From Bradyrhizobium agreste (GTDB taxonomy: Bacteria; Pseudomonadota; Alphaproteobacteria; Rhizobiales; Xanthobacteraceae), in contig NZ_JACCHP010000019.1 in the NCBI RefSeq assembly GCF_016031625.1, positions 113,038-177,037 of the forward strand: a DNA stretch of 64,000 nucleotides. Reading direction: 5' to 3'. Positions 17,556 to 26,589 of the stretch are shown one piece after another. The notes below the pieces were generated by a model. It ran no database searches, was not told the origin of the DNA, and saw nothing but the letters and a program-made list of their open reading frames with translations. Each line of letters opens with the position of its first letter. The first letter of the stretch is position 1. Both the position numbers and the translations under genes were made by a program.

Positions 17556-18707
17556 CTAGCCGAGCACCTGCTCGGCTTCCGTGACCGCGCAGAGAACATG
17601 ATAGAACGACGAAGCAGGAATGGTGTCGATCAGCGATTTGCCGTCGCGATCGAACTGGTCGTACCAGCCGCCCTTGACCGGATGGCTGAGATAATGCCGT
17701 TCGAGCCGCACCAGCGCCGCGCGCGCCTCGTCCGCCGCTCCCGCCTCGCCGGATTCGGCCTGCGCGATCCACGCCTTCGCGATCTCGGTTTGCGGCCACA
17801 GCCGGCGCGTGCTGCGACGGATATTGCCGCTTGCGTCGCCCTCGTCGACGAGGCAGCCCGTCGCCTCGTCACGATAGCGCAGCGAGGTCTCAAGCAGTTC
17901 CGCACGCCGCTGGCCGGTCGGGCAGCCTGTGATCCGTTCAAAACCCTTCAGCAGCCAGACCCATTCCGCTTGGTGGCCCGGCTCGACGCTGACCGGCTCG
18001 ATCTTCGACCAGTCCTCCTCGAAATACTCCGACAATACGTGCTTCTGCTTGTCGTAGAGATTGGCGAGGAACAGCGCGAAGAATTCTCCGGCACGGTTCT
18101 GGAACGACAGATCGTGGGTCGCCTCGAAGCACGCGATCATCGCCTCGAACAGATGCATCTGCGGGTTCTGCCGGCGCGGCAGCGAGACCGGAAGGCCTTC
18201 GTGAACGCCGCCATGCGGCGAGCGCAGGTGGCCGTCGAGGAAGGCGAGCAGTGCATCGATCTCGGCGCGGACCTGCGCATCCTGGTCGAGCGCATAGACG
18301 CCGGCGAGCGCAAACAGGATGAAGGCGTGGTCATAGGCATCGCGCCGGGCATCCAGCACCGATCCGTCCGGCGTCAGCCGGTGCACATAGCCGGGCCGGC
18401 CATCGGGCGCCTTTGCTTTGGCCAGCAGGTGCTCCAGCCCCTTCAGCGCAATCGTGCGCCCCTCGGGATACCAGCCCATCTGTGCCGCCTTGGCGTAGCA
18501 CCAGATCTGACGGGCTTGCACGAACACGCGCCGGGGCGCGTCGGCATCCGCCGCACCGTCGCGGTGCAGCCTGTCGATGAAGCCGCCCACGGCGTGATCC
18601 CACCCGACCGTCGACCACAGCGGCAGCGCCTCGTCGATCATACGGCGCTTCAGGCGCGCAACAACGTTCGACGCCTCGGCCGCCGCAATGATTCCTTCGT
18701 CCGCCAT
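17556..18707 (-). CDS. AGE-family sugar epimerase/isomerase
   Basis: A member of the N-acylglucosamine 2-epimerase family, with an (alpha/alpha)6 barrel, 383 residues. Recognisable parts are HAVGGFIDRLHRDG, RRVFVQARQIWCYAKAAQMGW, RRDAYDHAFILFALAGVYAL, NPQMHLFEAMIACFEAT, SVEPGHQAEWVWLLKGFERI and RRLWPQTEIAKAWI. These hold the His and Glu/Arg residues of the family active site. I chose the ATG at 18707 (GAAAGGGA upstream) over the longer frame from 18767. Members interconvert N-acyl-glucosamine and -mannosamine, mannose and fructose, or similar pairs; the substrate cannot be told. It is divergent from the PaaK-like gene. Confidence 0.88.
   Translation of the reverse strand: MADEGIIAAAEASNVVARLKRRMIDEALPLWSTVGWDHAVGGFIDRLHRDGAADADAPRRVFVQARQIWCYAKAAQMGWYPEGRTIALKGLEHLLAKAKAPDGRPGYVHRLTPDGSVLDARRDAYDHAFILFALAGVYALDQDAQVRAEIDALLAFLDGHLRSPHGGVHEGLPVSLPRRQNPQMHLFEAMIACFEATHDLSFQNRAGEFFALFLANLYDKQKHVLSEYFEEDWSKIEPVSVEPGHQAEWVWLLKGFERITGCPTGQRRAELLETSLRYRDEATGCLVDEGDASGNIRRSTRRLWPQTEIAKAWIAQAESGEAGAADEARAALVRLERHYLSHPVKGGWYDQFDRDGKSLIDTIPASSFYHVLCAVTEAEQVLG
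17558..17577. terminator. Hairpin between convergent livF and epimerase genes
   Basis: AGCCGAGCA and TGCTCGGCT form perfect 9-base arms around CC. It lies at the very end of the epimerase gene, 15 bases after the livF stop, where a terminator serving both strands would be expected. No T-run follows on the plus strand, so an intrinsic terminator is only possible. Confidence 0.4.
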
Positions 18708-18793
18708 CGGGTCCCTTTCAAGCTTCGCCAATGGCGGTCTGATAGCCATGCCGGTGGCGGCGCGCAACGGATGCCAACACGGAAAGAACAGCC

Positions 18794-20017
18794 ATGACCG
18801 CCCATTACGACGCCCGCGAGACGCGTGAGCAAGCCGCGCGCGAGGCCGACCTGTTCGCCCGTCTCCCGGAGGTGTTGCGGGCCGCGATGGCCGCCCCGGC
18901 CTATGCCGAGCGGCTCAAAGGCTTCGATCCCGCCGCCGTGACCTCCAGGGCGGCTCTGGCGGATTTGCCGGTGTTGCGCAAGTCGGAACTGCCCGCCCTG
19001 CACAAGGCCTCTGCGCCCTTCGGAGGCTTCGTGGCGGGGGCGCCCGGCTCGTTCGCCCGCCTCTTCACCTCCCCAGGCCCGATCTTCGAGCCGGAAGGGC
19101 GACAGGCCGATCCCTGGCGCGGCGCAAGGGCGCTGTTCGCAGCCGGGTTTCGCCCCGACGACATCGTCCTGAATACCTTCAGTTACCATCTCACCCCTGG
19201 GGGCTTCATCTTCGACGCGTCGGCGCGCGCGCTCGGCTGCGCGGTGATCCCGGCCGGCCCCGGCAACACGGAACAGCAATTCGAGCTGATCGAGGCCTAC
19301 CGACCGGTCGGCTACAGCGGCACACCGGATTTTTTGAAGATCCTGCTCGATGCTGCGGCAAGCTCGGGTCGTGACGTTTCCTCGATCAAGCGCGCGCTGG
19401 TCTCGGGCGCAGCGTTTCCGCCCTCGCTGCAGGCCGAGATCAAGGGGCGCGGCATCGACGCCTACCAGGCCTTCGGCACCGCCGATCTCGGCCTCATCGC
19501 CTTCGAGACCGAGGCACGCGAAGGCATGGTCGTGAACGAGGACCTGATCCTGGAGATCGTCAAGCCCGGCACTGGCGATCCGGTCGCGCCGGGCGACGTC
19601 GGCGAGATCGTCGTGACTTCGCTCGATCCGCACCATCCCTGGATCCGGCTCGCGCTCGGCGACCTCACCGCGGCTTTGCCCGGCACGAGCCCGTGCGGGC
19701 GTACCAACATGCGCATCAAGGGCTGGATGGGCCGCGCCGACCAGACTACCAAGATCAAGGGGATGTTCGTCCGGCCCGAGCAGATCGCCGAGATCGGCAA
19801 GCGCCACGCCGGTCTTGGAAGACTTCGCCTCGTCGTCACGCGCCAAGGCGAGACCGACGCCATGACGTTGAGAGCGGAAGCCGCGACCGCGAGCGAGGCG
19901 CTGCGCGACGAAATTGCGGCCAGCTTGCGCGCGGTAACGAAACTCGGCGGAGCCGTCGAGCTGGTCAGTCCCGGCACGCTGCCGAATGACGGCAAGGTCA
20001 TCGCGGACGAGCGGTAA
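18794..20017 (+). CDS. Phenylacetate-CoA-ligase-like adenylating enzyme
   Basis: A 407-residue ANL-superfamily protein of the PaaK branch. Evidence is the Ser-Pro-Gly loop LFTSPGPIFEPEG in place of the usual TSGTTG, NTFSYHLTPGGFIFD, the AYQAFGTADLGLIAFE motif, and a C-terminal domain with GWMGRADQTTKIKGMFVRPEQIAEI. It probably activates an aryl or other carboxylic acid to its CoA ester. The P-loop lacks the typical Ser/Thr-Gly-Thr-Thr run, so activity and substrate are uncertain. It is the last gene before the phage-derived region. Confidence 0.8.
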   Translation: MTAHYDARETREQAAREADLFARLPEVLRAAMAAPAYAERLKGFDPAAVTSRAALADLPVLRKSELPALHKASAPFGGFVAGAPGSFARLFTSPGPIFEPEGRQADPWRGARALFAAGFRPDDIVLNTFSYHLTPGGFIFDASARALGCAVIPAGPGNTEQQFELIEAYRPVGYSGTPDFLKILLDAAASSGRDVSSIKRALVSGAAFPPSLQAEIKGRGIDAYQAFGTADLGLIAFETEAREGMVVNEDLILEIVKPGTGDPVAPGDVGEIVVTSLDPHHPWIRLALGDLTAALPGTSPCGRTNMRIKGWMGRADQTTKIKGMFVRPEQIAEIGKRHAGLGRLRLVVTRQGETDAMTLRAEAATASEALRDEIAASLRAVTKLGGAVELVSPGTLPNDGKVIADER

Positions 20018-20728
20018 GCCCAAATCCCAATTTCCCTGGTAACAGCGAATTCTGCAGGGAAAACACGTTCGCTCGAGCCTGTGATCGGCTATGAAACCGC
20101 CGAGAAATGCCTTGAAAATAAGGCGTTGCGGTGCCGGAGCGAAAAGACTGGATCAGGGAAAATTTTCGGAAGTCATCAGGGAAGGCGCGCTCCTGGAACA
20201 GCGAATCTGCCGGTCTCTAGTCTCTAGGTTGCTAGCGCGGTCCCGACGTCCCCAGTATGAAACGTTGGCAAGTGCTTGGCGCTCTTGCTGGGGGCATGGC
20301 TGGGCCGCTCTCGCGCGTGAGCACCGAACCCTATCCTCCGCGGAAGCGGCGCGACAATCGCATGGAGCTGTTGGCGCGACGGTTCTCCGTCAAATCGGAG
20401 CCTCGTTGAACTCGCCAACAACCTCGCCGAGTGCCAAACAACCATTGCAGCACCAAGCTTTGCGGCACGTGGCACCCGGACACGCCGAGCACAGCTGCTG
20501 TGCCAGCGGCGCTCCAATTGCGAGCCCACATGTCAGATCCAACAATGGTATCAGGGTATCGCCAATACGGATTAGTTAGAGCGATGCGAATCGCCACCGT
20601 TCGCAACTGCAACGATTCTCCGTCACCTGACGTTAGTTATACAACCCTCGAAATGTCATCACCCGTCACATCAGCTGGGTGGCGGCTACTCGGCCGTCCG
20701 CCCATCATAGGATTGAGGAGTCATCGCT
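20018..20728. other. Degenerate DNA at the left edge of the phage-derived element
   Basis: About 710 bases without a convincing gene. Several open frames up to 162 codons exist on both strands, but none has a sensible protein composition or family. Two AGGGAAAA-type motifs (about 20055 and 20156) and a doubled GTCTCTA (about 20214) look like remnants of repeat DNA. No tRNA and no clear attachment-site pair with the right side could be found by eye. Confidence 0.45.
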
Positions 20729-21334
20729 GTGCTCTACACCTCGGCGTGGGAAAGTCTGTCCGCAGCGGCTGAGCGGCTCATGAAGGCGACCGACTGCTCG
20801 CAGGACCAGGCCCGATCGGCTCTTTGTGACGCCATCTCGGATGACGTCATCGAAATCCGCGCCAAATTGCGGAAACATCAGATCAGACCCACGACCTCAA
20901 CCCAAGTCGTCGGCAAAAAACAGCTTCGCATTCCGACCGACCTCACGCCCGAGGACTTTGACTGGGAGAAGTCGCGGCCATTTAAGCCTTGGTTTCTCCG
21001 CGACGTGCCGCGCCATCACCATGGGCCGTGGCAATTGGCGAGCGTTGAGGTGTCGAGCAGAAGCGTCACGGAGCAGATATTGCCCCAGATCGGACCAACG
21101 ATGAGTCCGAGCCCGCGAGGATCCGAGAACCAGCCGAAGCGAAAACTCCGCGAAAACCCCAAGCGCACGGCCGCGAAAAAGGCCATTGACGCCCTTTGGC
21201 CCAACGGCGTGCCTCCCGCCCATGAGTTACCCAACGATCTGCTGGATCGACAACTCAACAGCTGGCTGAAACGACAACGTGGGTTCGAAGTGTCGCGTGA
21301 CACGGCCTTGAGAGCCGCTGGCCGACGCAAGTAA
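20729..21334 (+). CDS. Hypothetical protein of the phage-derived element
   Basis: A 201-residue protein starting at GTG 20729 with GAGGAG well placed upstream. The N-terminal half is acidic and helical (AAERLMKATDCSQDQARSAL, then DDVIEIRAKLRKHQ). The C-terminal 70 residues are basic (KRKLRENPKRTAAKKAIDALWPNGVP) and end with a helical DLLDRQLNSWLKRQRGFEVS. The last part resembles C-termini of small hypothetical proteins found near integrated elements in Bradyrhizobium. No enzyme motif is seen, and the function is unknown. It might bind DNA, judging by charge. Confidence 0.6.
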   Translation: MLYTSAWESLSAAAERLMKATDCSQDQARSALCDAISDDVIEIRAKLRKHQIRPTTSTQVVGKKQLRIPTDLTPEDFDWEKSRPFKPWFLRDVPRHHHGPWQLASVEVSSRSVTEQILPQIGPTMSPSPRGSENQPKRKLRENPKRTAAKKAIDALWPNGVPPAHELPNDLLDRQLNSWLKRQRGFEVSRDTALRAAGRRK

Positions 21335-21684
21335 GGCATCGCGTTTTGCCCTGTTGCTGCTCGACGCGCTTCTTCCCGCGAGCGATTAGCCGACCGGCGC
21401 CCGTACCCCCGGACCTGTCCTCCTGCCGGTCCGGCTTTGCCTCAATCAGACCCGTTAGCTGACGCAAACCACCAGCGCGGCAGCGCCATCGGCGTTGGAT
21501 CGCTGCTCGAACCAGGCGGCGAATGCGCTATCAGGCGTCCGCAAGCTGCGCGTCCGCCTCTGCCAGCATCACTTCCGTCAGTGCAACTACGGCAGCAACG
21601 GCGTTGCTTTAGCTGCTCAGCGACAACGGCCTCTCGTCGGTCTTATCCTCGCGCAAATCAAATTGCGACCAGTGGAGAGACGGA
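21335..21684. other. Intergenic, nothing recognised
   Basis: About 350 bases between the hypothetical protein and the ParB-methyltransferase gene. The short frames on both strands lack family features. A strong start region lies at the right end (GGAGAGACGG before the ATG at 21685). No hairpin or repeat stands out. Confidence 0.4.
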
Positions 21685-23007
21685 ATGCCGACCGCAAACA
21701 GACTTAAGCAGCCCGCACCCGAGTTGAAGACCTTCCTAAAGCCGCTCGCCGAGCTAAAGCCGCCGCGTGGGCGCCAGATCCGTCGGCACTCGCCGGCACA
21801 GATTCAAAAGATCGCGCATAGCCTGCAAACCTATGGGGTCGTGCTGCCGGTTCTGGTCGGTCAAGACGACAGCGTGATCGACGGCTGGGCTTTGCTGCTC
21901 GCTGCCAAGCAACTCGGATATAGCGATTTTCCAGTCGTACGCGTCTCGGCTCTGTCCGCGCCCAAAGAGCGTGCGCTGAGGGTGATGCTTAACAAACTGC
22001 CCGATTACACCACTTGGGATGAGGCCGAGCTCAAGCAGGAGCTAGCCCAGATCTTCCAGTCGGATCCTCACATCACGGTGGAAGATACCGCATTCGAGAT
22101 CGCCGAGATTGATACACTCCTCCACGACGATGGTCTCGATCAGGAGGACGAACTTCCATCGGTGGACGAGCAGGCTGCTCCCCGGTGTCAGGTCGGCGAC
22201 CGAATCATATGCGGCGACCACATTATCTTATGTGGCGACGCGCTTCATCCTGACAGCGTTGCGAAACTCCTCGGAGCAGAGCAGGCCGGAATGGGATTCA
22301 CGGACGCTCCGTACAACGTGAAGATCGGCGGCCACGTGACGACGTCTGTGACCCGCCACGACTTTCCTATGGCCAAGGGCGAGCTTTCACCGCGTGAGTA
22401 TCAGACCTTCCTGGAGACAGCCCTGAGCCACGTCGCAATGTCCTCCCGCGATGGCGCCATCCACTACGTCTGCATGGATTGGCGTCATGCACCGGAATTG
22501 CTTGCCGCGGGCGCCACAATCTTCAAAGAGCTGAAGAACATTTGCGTCTGGAACAAGAGCAATGCCGGCATGGGCTCGTTGTACCGTTCGCAGCACGAGT
22601 TCATTTTTGTCTATAAAGTCGGCACCGCGCCGCACATCAACAACATCGCGCTCGGCCGTCATGGCCGCAACCGAACCAATGTTTGGAATTACGTGAGCCA
22701 GAGCGCGCTCAGCGGGACGACGAAAAGCAAGCTCGCTCTACATCCCACCGTCAAGCCGGTCGCCATGGTCGCCGACGCCATCCGCGACTGCTCCAAACCG
22801 GGCGACATCATTCTGGATCCGTTTGGGGGCGCGGGCACGACGATGATCGCGGCGGAGAAGACCGGCCGGCGCGCGCGGCTGCTGGAGCTGAACCCAGTCT
22901 ACGTCGATGTGACGGTCGAGCGCTGGCAGCGCTTAACCGGGCAGACGGCCTATTACGCCGCAACCGGCCGGCCTTTTTCTGCCAACGCCGCCTCGAATTC
23001 AAACTGA
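21685..23007 (+). CDS. ParB-like domain fused to a DNA methyltransferase
   Basis: A 440-residue phage-type protein. Residues about 15-110 are ParB/Srx-like (YGVVLPVLVGQDDSVIDGWA, then DFPVVRVSAL). Residues about 160-430 are an amino-methyltransferase of the N6-adenine/N4-cytosine class with FxGxG motif DPFGGAGTT at 378-386. The catalytic motif IV is DAPY at 207-210, where the family normally has DPPY; one Pro is Ala. The enzyme would methylate a DNA base using S-adenosylmethionine. Such ParB-methylase fusions are common in phages and mobile elements, where they may protect DNA. It heads a run with the DUF5681 and terminase genes. Confidence 0.88.
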   Translation: MPTANRLKQPAPELKTFLKPLAELKPPRGRQIRRHSPAQIQKIAHSLQTYGVVLPVLVGQDDSVIDGWALLLAAKQLGYSDFPVVRVSALSAPKERALRVMLNKLPDYTTWDEAELKQELAQIFQSDPHITVEDTAFEIAEIDTLLHDDGLDQEDELPSVDEQAAPRCQVGDRIICGDHIILCGDALHPDSVAKLLGAEQAGMGFTDAPYNVKIGGHVTTSVTRHDFPMAKGELSPREYQTFLETALSHVAMSSRDGAIHYVCMDWRHAPELLAAGATIFKELKNICVWNKSNAGMGSLYRSQHEFIFVYKVGTAPHINNIALGRHGRNRTNVWNYVSQSALSGTTKSKLALHPTVKPVAMVADAIRDCSKPGDIILDPFGGAGTTMIAAEKTGRRARLLELNPVYVDVTVERWQRLTGQTAYYAATGRPFSANAASNSN

Positions 23008-23024
23008 CCGGTCGGAGACACCTC

Positions 23025-23426
23025 ATGGTCAAACGCATTCGTCCTGCGGACCTTCGTGCCGACAGCGGCGGGGTGGGCTACGGCAAGCCACCCAAGCATA
23101 GCCAATTTAAGCCAGGGCAATCCGGCAATCCCAAGGGCCGCCCGAAGGGAACGCGCAACTTCAAATCCGATGTCCGGGCCACGCTGCAGAGTCCGGTGAA
23201 AATCACCAAGAACGGACGCGTCCGCAACGTCACAACCCAGCGGGCCATCCTTGAGACGATGCGCGTGCAGGGGCTCAAAGGCAACCAGCGGGCCAACGAG
23301 CAACTCGTTCGCCTTGGAGAAAAATACAACGACACAAGCAGCGCGATCGATGCGGCGCTGGAAGCGGACGACCAAGCCATTCTCGACGCCTATGTCCGAC
23401 GCAAGAGCGAGGTTTATGCATCATGA
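23025..23426 (+). CDS. DUF5681-type protein, possible small packaging protein
   Basis: A 133-residue protein starting at ATG 23025 with CGGAGACACC upstream. Its middle has FKPGQSGNPKGRPKGTRN, the hallmark of the DUF5681 family, followed by a helical, charged C-terminus. Its gene lies 17 bases after the methyltransferase gene and overlaps the terminase gene by 4 bases. Proteins of this family often precede terminase genes, so a small-terminase or packaging role is a fair guess, but it is unproven. Confidence 0.8.
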   Translation: MVKRIRPADLRADSGGVGYGKPPKHSQFKPGQSGNPKGRPKGTRNFKSDVRATLQSPVKITKNGRVRNVTTQRAILETMRVQGLKGNQRANEQLVRLGEKYNDTSSAIDAALEADDQAILDAYVRRKSEVYAS

Positions 23427-24850
23427 CCGCCCATGTCTTCTCGGCGTTACTGCGCACGGATTTCCGCTCCTTTGTCTGGAAATGCTTCAACACCATCTCG
23501 CGTGACGCGACCTATGTCGACAATTGGCACATCGAGTCCCTCGCCTACCACCTGCAACAGGTGCAGCAAGGCAAGATCCAGCGCCTCCTCGTCAACATGC
23601 CGCCGCGGGCGCTGAAATCGATCTGCGTGTCGGTCGCCTATACCGCCTGGCTGCTCGGCCATAATCCGGAATGCCGGATTGTCGTCGTCAGTTACTCCAA
23701 CGAACTGGCCCTTGAGCTGCACCGGCAATTCAAGATGGTGATCGATTCCGATTGGTACCAACGGACCTTTCCGGCCATGCGGCTGGCCAAGGACACCGGC
23801 CTTGAGGCGGTGACGACGCAGGGCGGTTGTCGCTACGCCACCTCTATCGAGGGCTCACTGACCGGCCGCGGAGCCAACCTCATCATCATTGACGACCCGC
23901 ACAAGGCGGATGAGGCCCTTTCGGCGAAGGCGCGGGCCAAGATCATCAATTGGTACCAAGGTACGTTGGCGTCGCGTCTGGACGATAAACAATCGGGCCA
24001 GATCATCCTGGTCATGCAACGCTTGCACCCCGACGATTTGTCCGGCCACCTGCTTCGAACCGGAGACTGGTGCCACCTCAATTTGCCGGCCATCGCGCCG
24101 GACGATTGCACCATTCCGCTAGGACCGGGCCGGGTCAAGCACTGGCGCCGCGGCGAGCCGCTCCAGCCGAAACGCGAGGACGCCCGGGTTCTCGAGGCGA
24201 TCAAGCGCGAGATTGGCAGTCAACGATTTGCGGCGCAATACCTGCAGCAGCCAGTTCCGGATGGCGGCAATGCCCTCAAGCGCGAGTGGTTCCCAACCTA
24301 TGACCAGTGCCCGGTGCAGCAGCCTGGCGACCGCATCGTTCACAGCTGGGACGTGGCGGCCGCGATTGGCGATAGCAACGACTATTCCGTATGCACCACC
24401 TGGCTCAAGCGTAGGAGCAGATATTATCTGCTCGATGTCTTTCGCGCCCGCCTTGCCTACCCCGACCTGCGCCGCAAAATCCCGCAGCTGGCGCGCGAGT
24501 TTGGCGCCGATACGATCCTGATCGAGAAGGCCGGATTTGGTCTTTCGCTGTTGCAGGATCTCCGGACTGCTCCACCGCACGGCATGCCCCCGCCGATCGG
24601 CATCGTACCCAAGGGCGACAAGCAGGACCGGCTGGCGGCGCAGTCGGCGAAGATCGAGGCGGGCCAGGTCGTGCTCCCAGGCGAGGCGCCGTGGCTGGCG
24701 GATTTTCTCAACGAGGCCCTCGCCTTCCCCAACGGCCGGCATGATGATCAGGTCGATAGCCTCAGCCAGTTCCTGTATTGGGCGTCGGACCCATGGTCGG
24801 AGCCCGGGATCGAGGCGGGGCTGCCAATTTTTGGAGGTCCCTACGATTGA
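23423..24850 (+). CDS. Phage terminase large subunit
   Basis: A 475-residue packaging motor and nuclease. The N-terminal ATPase has a Walker A variant PPRALKS at 60-66 and Walker B LIIIDDPHK near 155. LVMQRLHPDDLSGHLL follows, like the coupling region of this family. The C-terminal RNase-H-like nuclease shows SWDVAAAIGDSNDYSVCTTW, then TILIEKAGFGLSLLQDL and a final HDDQVDSLSQFL, the acidic residues of the active site. The length is typical and the frame is intact. It is odd that no portal, protease or capsid gene follows: next comes a nuclease/regulator pair on opposite strands. Confidence 0.92.
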   Translation: MTAHVFSALLRTDFRSFVWKCFNTISRDATYVDNWHIESLAYHLQQVQQGKIQRLLVNMPPRALKSICVSVAYTAWLLGHNPECRIVVVSYSNELALELHRQFKMVIDSDWYQRTFPAMRLAKDTGLEAVTTQGGCRYATSIEGSLTGRGANLIIIDDPHKADEALSAKARAKIINWYQGTLASRLDDKQSGQIILVMQRLHPDDLSGHLLRTGDWCHLNLPAIAPDDCTIPLGPGRVKHWRRGEPLQPKREDARVLEAIKREIGSQRFAAQYLQQPVPDGGNALKREWFPTYDQCPVQQPGDRIVHSWDVAAAIGDSNDYSVCTTWLKRRSRYYLLDVFRARLAYPDLRRKIPQLAREFGADTILIEKAGFGLSLLQDLRTAPPHGMPPPIGIVPKGDKQDRLAAQSAKIEAGQVVLPGEAPWLADFLNEALAFPNGRHDDQVDSLSQFLYWASDPWSEPGIEAGLPIFGGPYD

Positions 24851-24910
24851 AGATCGCAGGCCAGACCCGGATCGGCAGGCACCCGCCCCCCCGCTTGGCT
24901 CAAGGTTGCG

Positions 24911-25486
24911 TCACGCCTCGATGTCGATCGTCTCCTCATAGCGTCGCAATTGGATACGGCCGGAGCTGGTCAAACTGACCAGACGCTGCGCGCTTTTCAG
25001 CTGCCGCCGCACCAAAGGAACGAGAGCGGTTTCGATCGCCGCGGCGTCCGGCACGGCCATGGCGAAATCAAATCCCTCGTTGTGAATCAGAAACCGTCGT
25101 CCCAGTGCCTCGAGACCAATCACCACAAAGCCATAGCGCAGATAAGGATAGATGGCCTTGTGTTTGGCCGCCTTGGCCGAATACAGCACGACATCGTGGG
25201 AGCTGAACGAGGTCGCTTTGAGTTCGATCACAACCAGCGGCACCATTTGCTTGGGTGATCCGCATGGCTTCGAAATCAGAACGTCGGTCTGAAACGCGTA
25301 CTGCCCGCGCATGGGACTGTCGCCATCTCGGTGGCTGACCTCGCCCGAGGGCGCAACCTCGATCTTATAGAGCAAGCTCTGGCCGAGCTCGATGCGGCAG
25401 TTGGGCAGGTGCGATGCCAGGCTCGTCTGCACCTGCAAGGCGGCCCGTCGTTCGGCAGCTTCCCTGTTCTCTCGCGTCGGTGCCAT
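24911..25486 (-). CDS. Predicted PD-(D/E)XK nuclease-like protein
   Basis: A 191-residue protein with no name I know. The core YAFQTDVLISKP...MVPLVVIELKATSF gives an Asp and then Glu-x-Lys in neighbouring strands, the pattern of PD-(D/E)XK nucleases, followed by AKHKAIYPYLRYGFVVIGLE. The N-terminus is helical and charged. The ATG at 25486 has GGGACAGG upstream. It is divergent from the XRE regulator gene, with 110 bases between them containing paired boxes, an arrangement like restriction enzyme plus controller genes. It lies between the terminase and recombination genes, a typical place for cargo. Nuclease activity and a defence role are inference. Confidence 0.55.
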   Translation of the reverse strand: MAPTRENREAAERRAALQVQTSLASHLPNCRIELGQSLLYKIEVAPSGEVSHRDGDSPMRGQYAFQTDVLISKPCGSPKQMVPLVVIELKATSFSSHDVVLYSAKAAKHKAIYPYLRYGFVVIGLEALGRRFLIHNEGFDFAMAVPDAAAIETALVPLVRRQLKSAQRLVSLTSSGRIQLRRYEETIDIEA

Positions 25487-25528
25487 GCCGCCTGTCCCGT
25501 GAGGTGCCTCGCTGGGGCACGACGCTAC

Positions 25529-25560
25529 TATCCTTTTTTGGGATAATCCAATCTTGGGAT
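25529..25560. promoter_or_regulatory. Two tandem operator-like boxes between nuclease and XRE genes
   Basis: Box 1 is TATCC-N7-GGATA (25529-25545) and box 2 is ATCC-N7-GGAT (25546-25560 core). Both have the same 7-base spacer and lie directly side by side in the divergent promoter region. Paired symmetric sites of this layout are what controller (C) proteins of restriction systems and phage XRE repressors bind, so the neighbouring XRE protein is the likely ligand. The symmetry is seen; the binding is inferred. Confidence 0.6.
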
Positions 25561-25596
25561 CAAATTGCCTGCCGCCCAGTCCCAGCCCCGGCGGCC

Positions 25597-25863
25597 ATGC
25601 AGAAATCCCTGAGATCCGCGGAACATGCCCGCCTGATCGAACTTCTTGTCGCAGCGCGACAGAAGGCCGGCATCCGCCAGCATGCTTTGGCCAAGAAGCT
25701 CGGCCGGCCGCAATCCTTCATCGCCAAATACGAGGGCGGCGAACGGCGGATCGATGTCGTGGAATTTGTCGCGATCGCCCAAGCGCTGGGCGTTGATCCC
25801 GTGAAGCTGTTCCGCGACTTTCTGTCGGCGCGTGGTTCGCCGCCGAAGCAGCCCAGGCGCTAA
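25597..25863 (+). CDS. XRE-family helix-turn-helix regulator
   Basis: An 88-residue protein almost entirely made of an XRE/Cro-type HTH: LIELLVAARQKAGIRQHALAKKLGRPQSFIAKYEGGERRIDVVEFVAIAQALGVDP spans residues about 12-70. I chose the ATG at 25597 because the longer frame from 25414 has no sensible sequence before it. The size and layout match controller proteins of restriction-modification systems and phage repressors. It probably controls itself and the divergent nuclease through the boxes at 25529-25560. Confidence 0.85.
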   Translation: MQKSLRSAEHARLIELLVAARQKAGIRQHALAKKLGRPQSFIAKYEGGERRIDVVEFVAIAQALGVDPVKLFRDFLSARGSPPKQPRR

Positions 25864-25953
25864 GCCCATCACCTTCGGTGCGCGTCGAGGAGCGTTGCCG
25901 CAGCCGTCGAGGCGGTGCGGCCAATTTCCAGAACGAAGCCAACCGACCTTGCC

Positions 25954-26349
25954 TCACTCGCGTGCCAAACCTAGCAAGCGGAGCGTCCGCCTCTGCTGCA
26001 CCAAAGCGGCCCGCTCGTAGCGCTCCAGCCCGTGAAGCCGTGTTAGGTCTGCCGGAGTCGGGGCGGCCAACAGCGCGGCCATCATCGCCTGCCGCAAGCT
26101 GCGGATCCGCAGCAAGGCGAGCTTGGACCGCGCCAGCGCCATCGCCGCATCACGCGTGACCTGAGGCCCGAGCCCCGCGGCGATCGCGCCGGCACAATTC
26201 GCGGCCTCGGCCGGATCGCCGATCGTGCTCCGCGCCAGCCCATGGCGCAGCGCGTTGCGGCTGGACCTCGCCTTTCCACCCGCCGTTTTCGGCCCCGTGC
26301 TGCGTGTGGCGTTGGCGCGATTGGCTTCGATTTGTCGAACTGACGTCAT
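25954..26349 (-). CDS. Hypothetical protein with RQIEANRxN...STGPKT motif
   Basis: A 131-residue basic protein beginning MTSVRQIEANRANATRSTGP, followed by KTAGGKARSSRNALRHGLA. This start is a very widespread motif in proteins of unknown function in alphaproteobacteria. The rest is helical (RDAAMALARSKLALLRIRSL, then LERYERAALVQQRRTLRLL). It is divergent from the YqaJ nuclease gene. A shorter copy of the same family lies at 32924-33151, also on the minus strand and also upstream of a YqaJ remnant, suggesting the two genes move as a pair. Function unknown. Confidence 0.75.
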   Translation of the reverse strand: MTSVRQIEANRANATRSTGPKTAGGKARSSRNALRHGLARSTIGDPAEAANCAGAIAAGLGPQVTRDAAMALARSKLALLRIRSLRQAMMAALLAAPTPADLTRLHGLERYERAALVQQRRTLRLLGLARE

Positions 26350-26589
26350 GTCCGAGCTCCTCGGGCGGGGCGGGTTGCGGCACCCGAAAATTCACTCCAA
26401 CCTCCTGAAACATCAAGGGTTTCTGCGCCGAAGGAACAGCAAATTTGCTGCAGAAAGGACTGGCATTCCGGCGCAAAAGGAGCGTTAATCAGTGCACCGG
26501 GCCGTGGGCCGTTGGCCCCGGTCTCTCTCCTCGCCGGTGCGGGGCTTTTGGTGGTGCGGCGGCCAGCCGCGTCAACCAAGGAGAGACCG

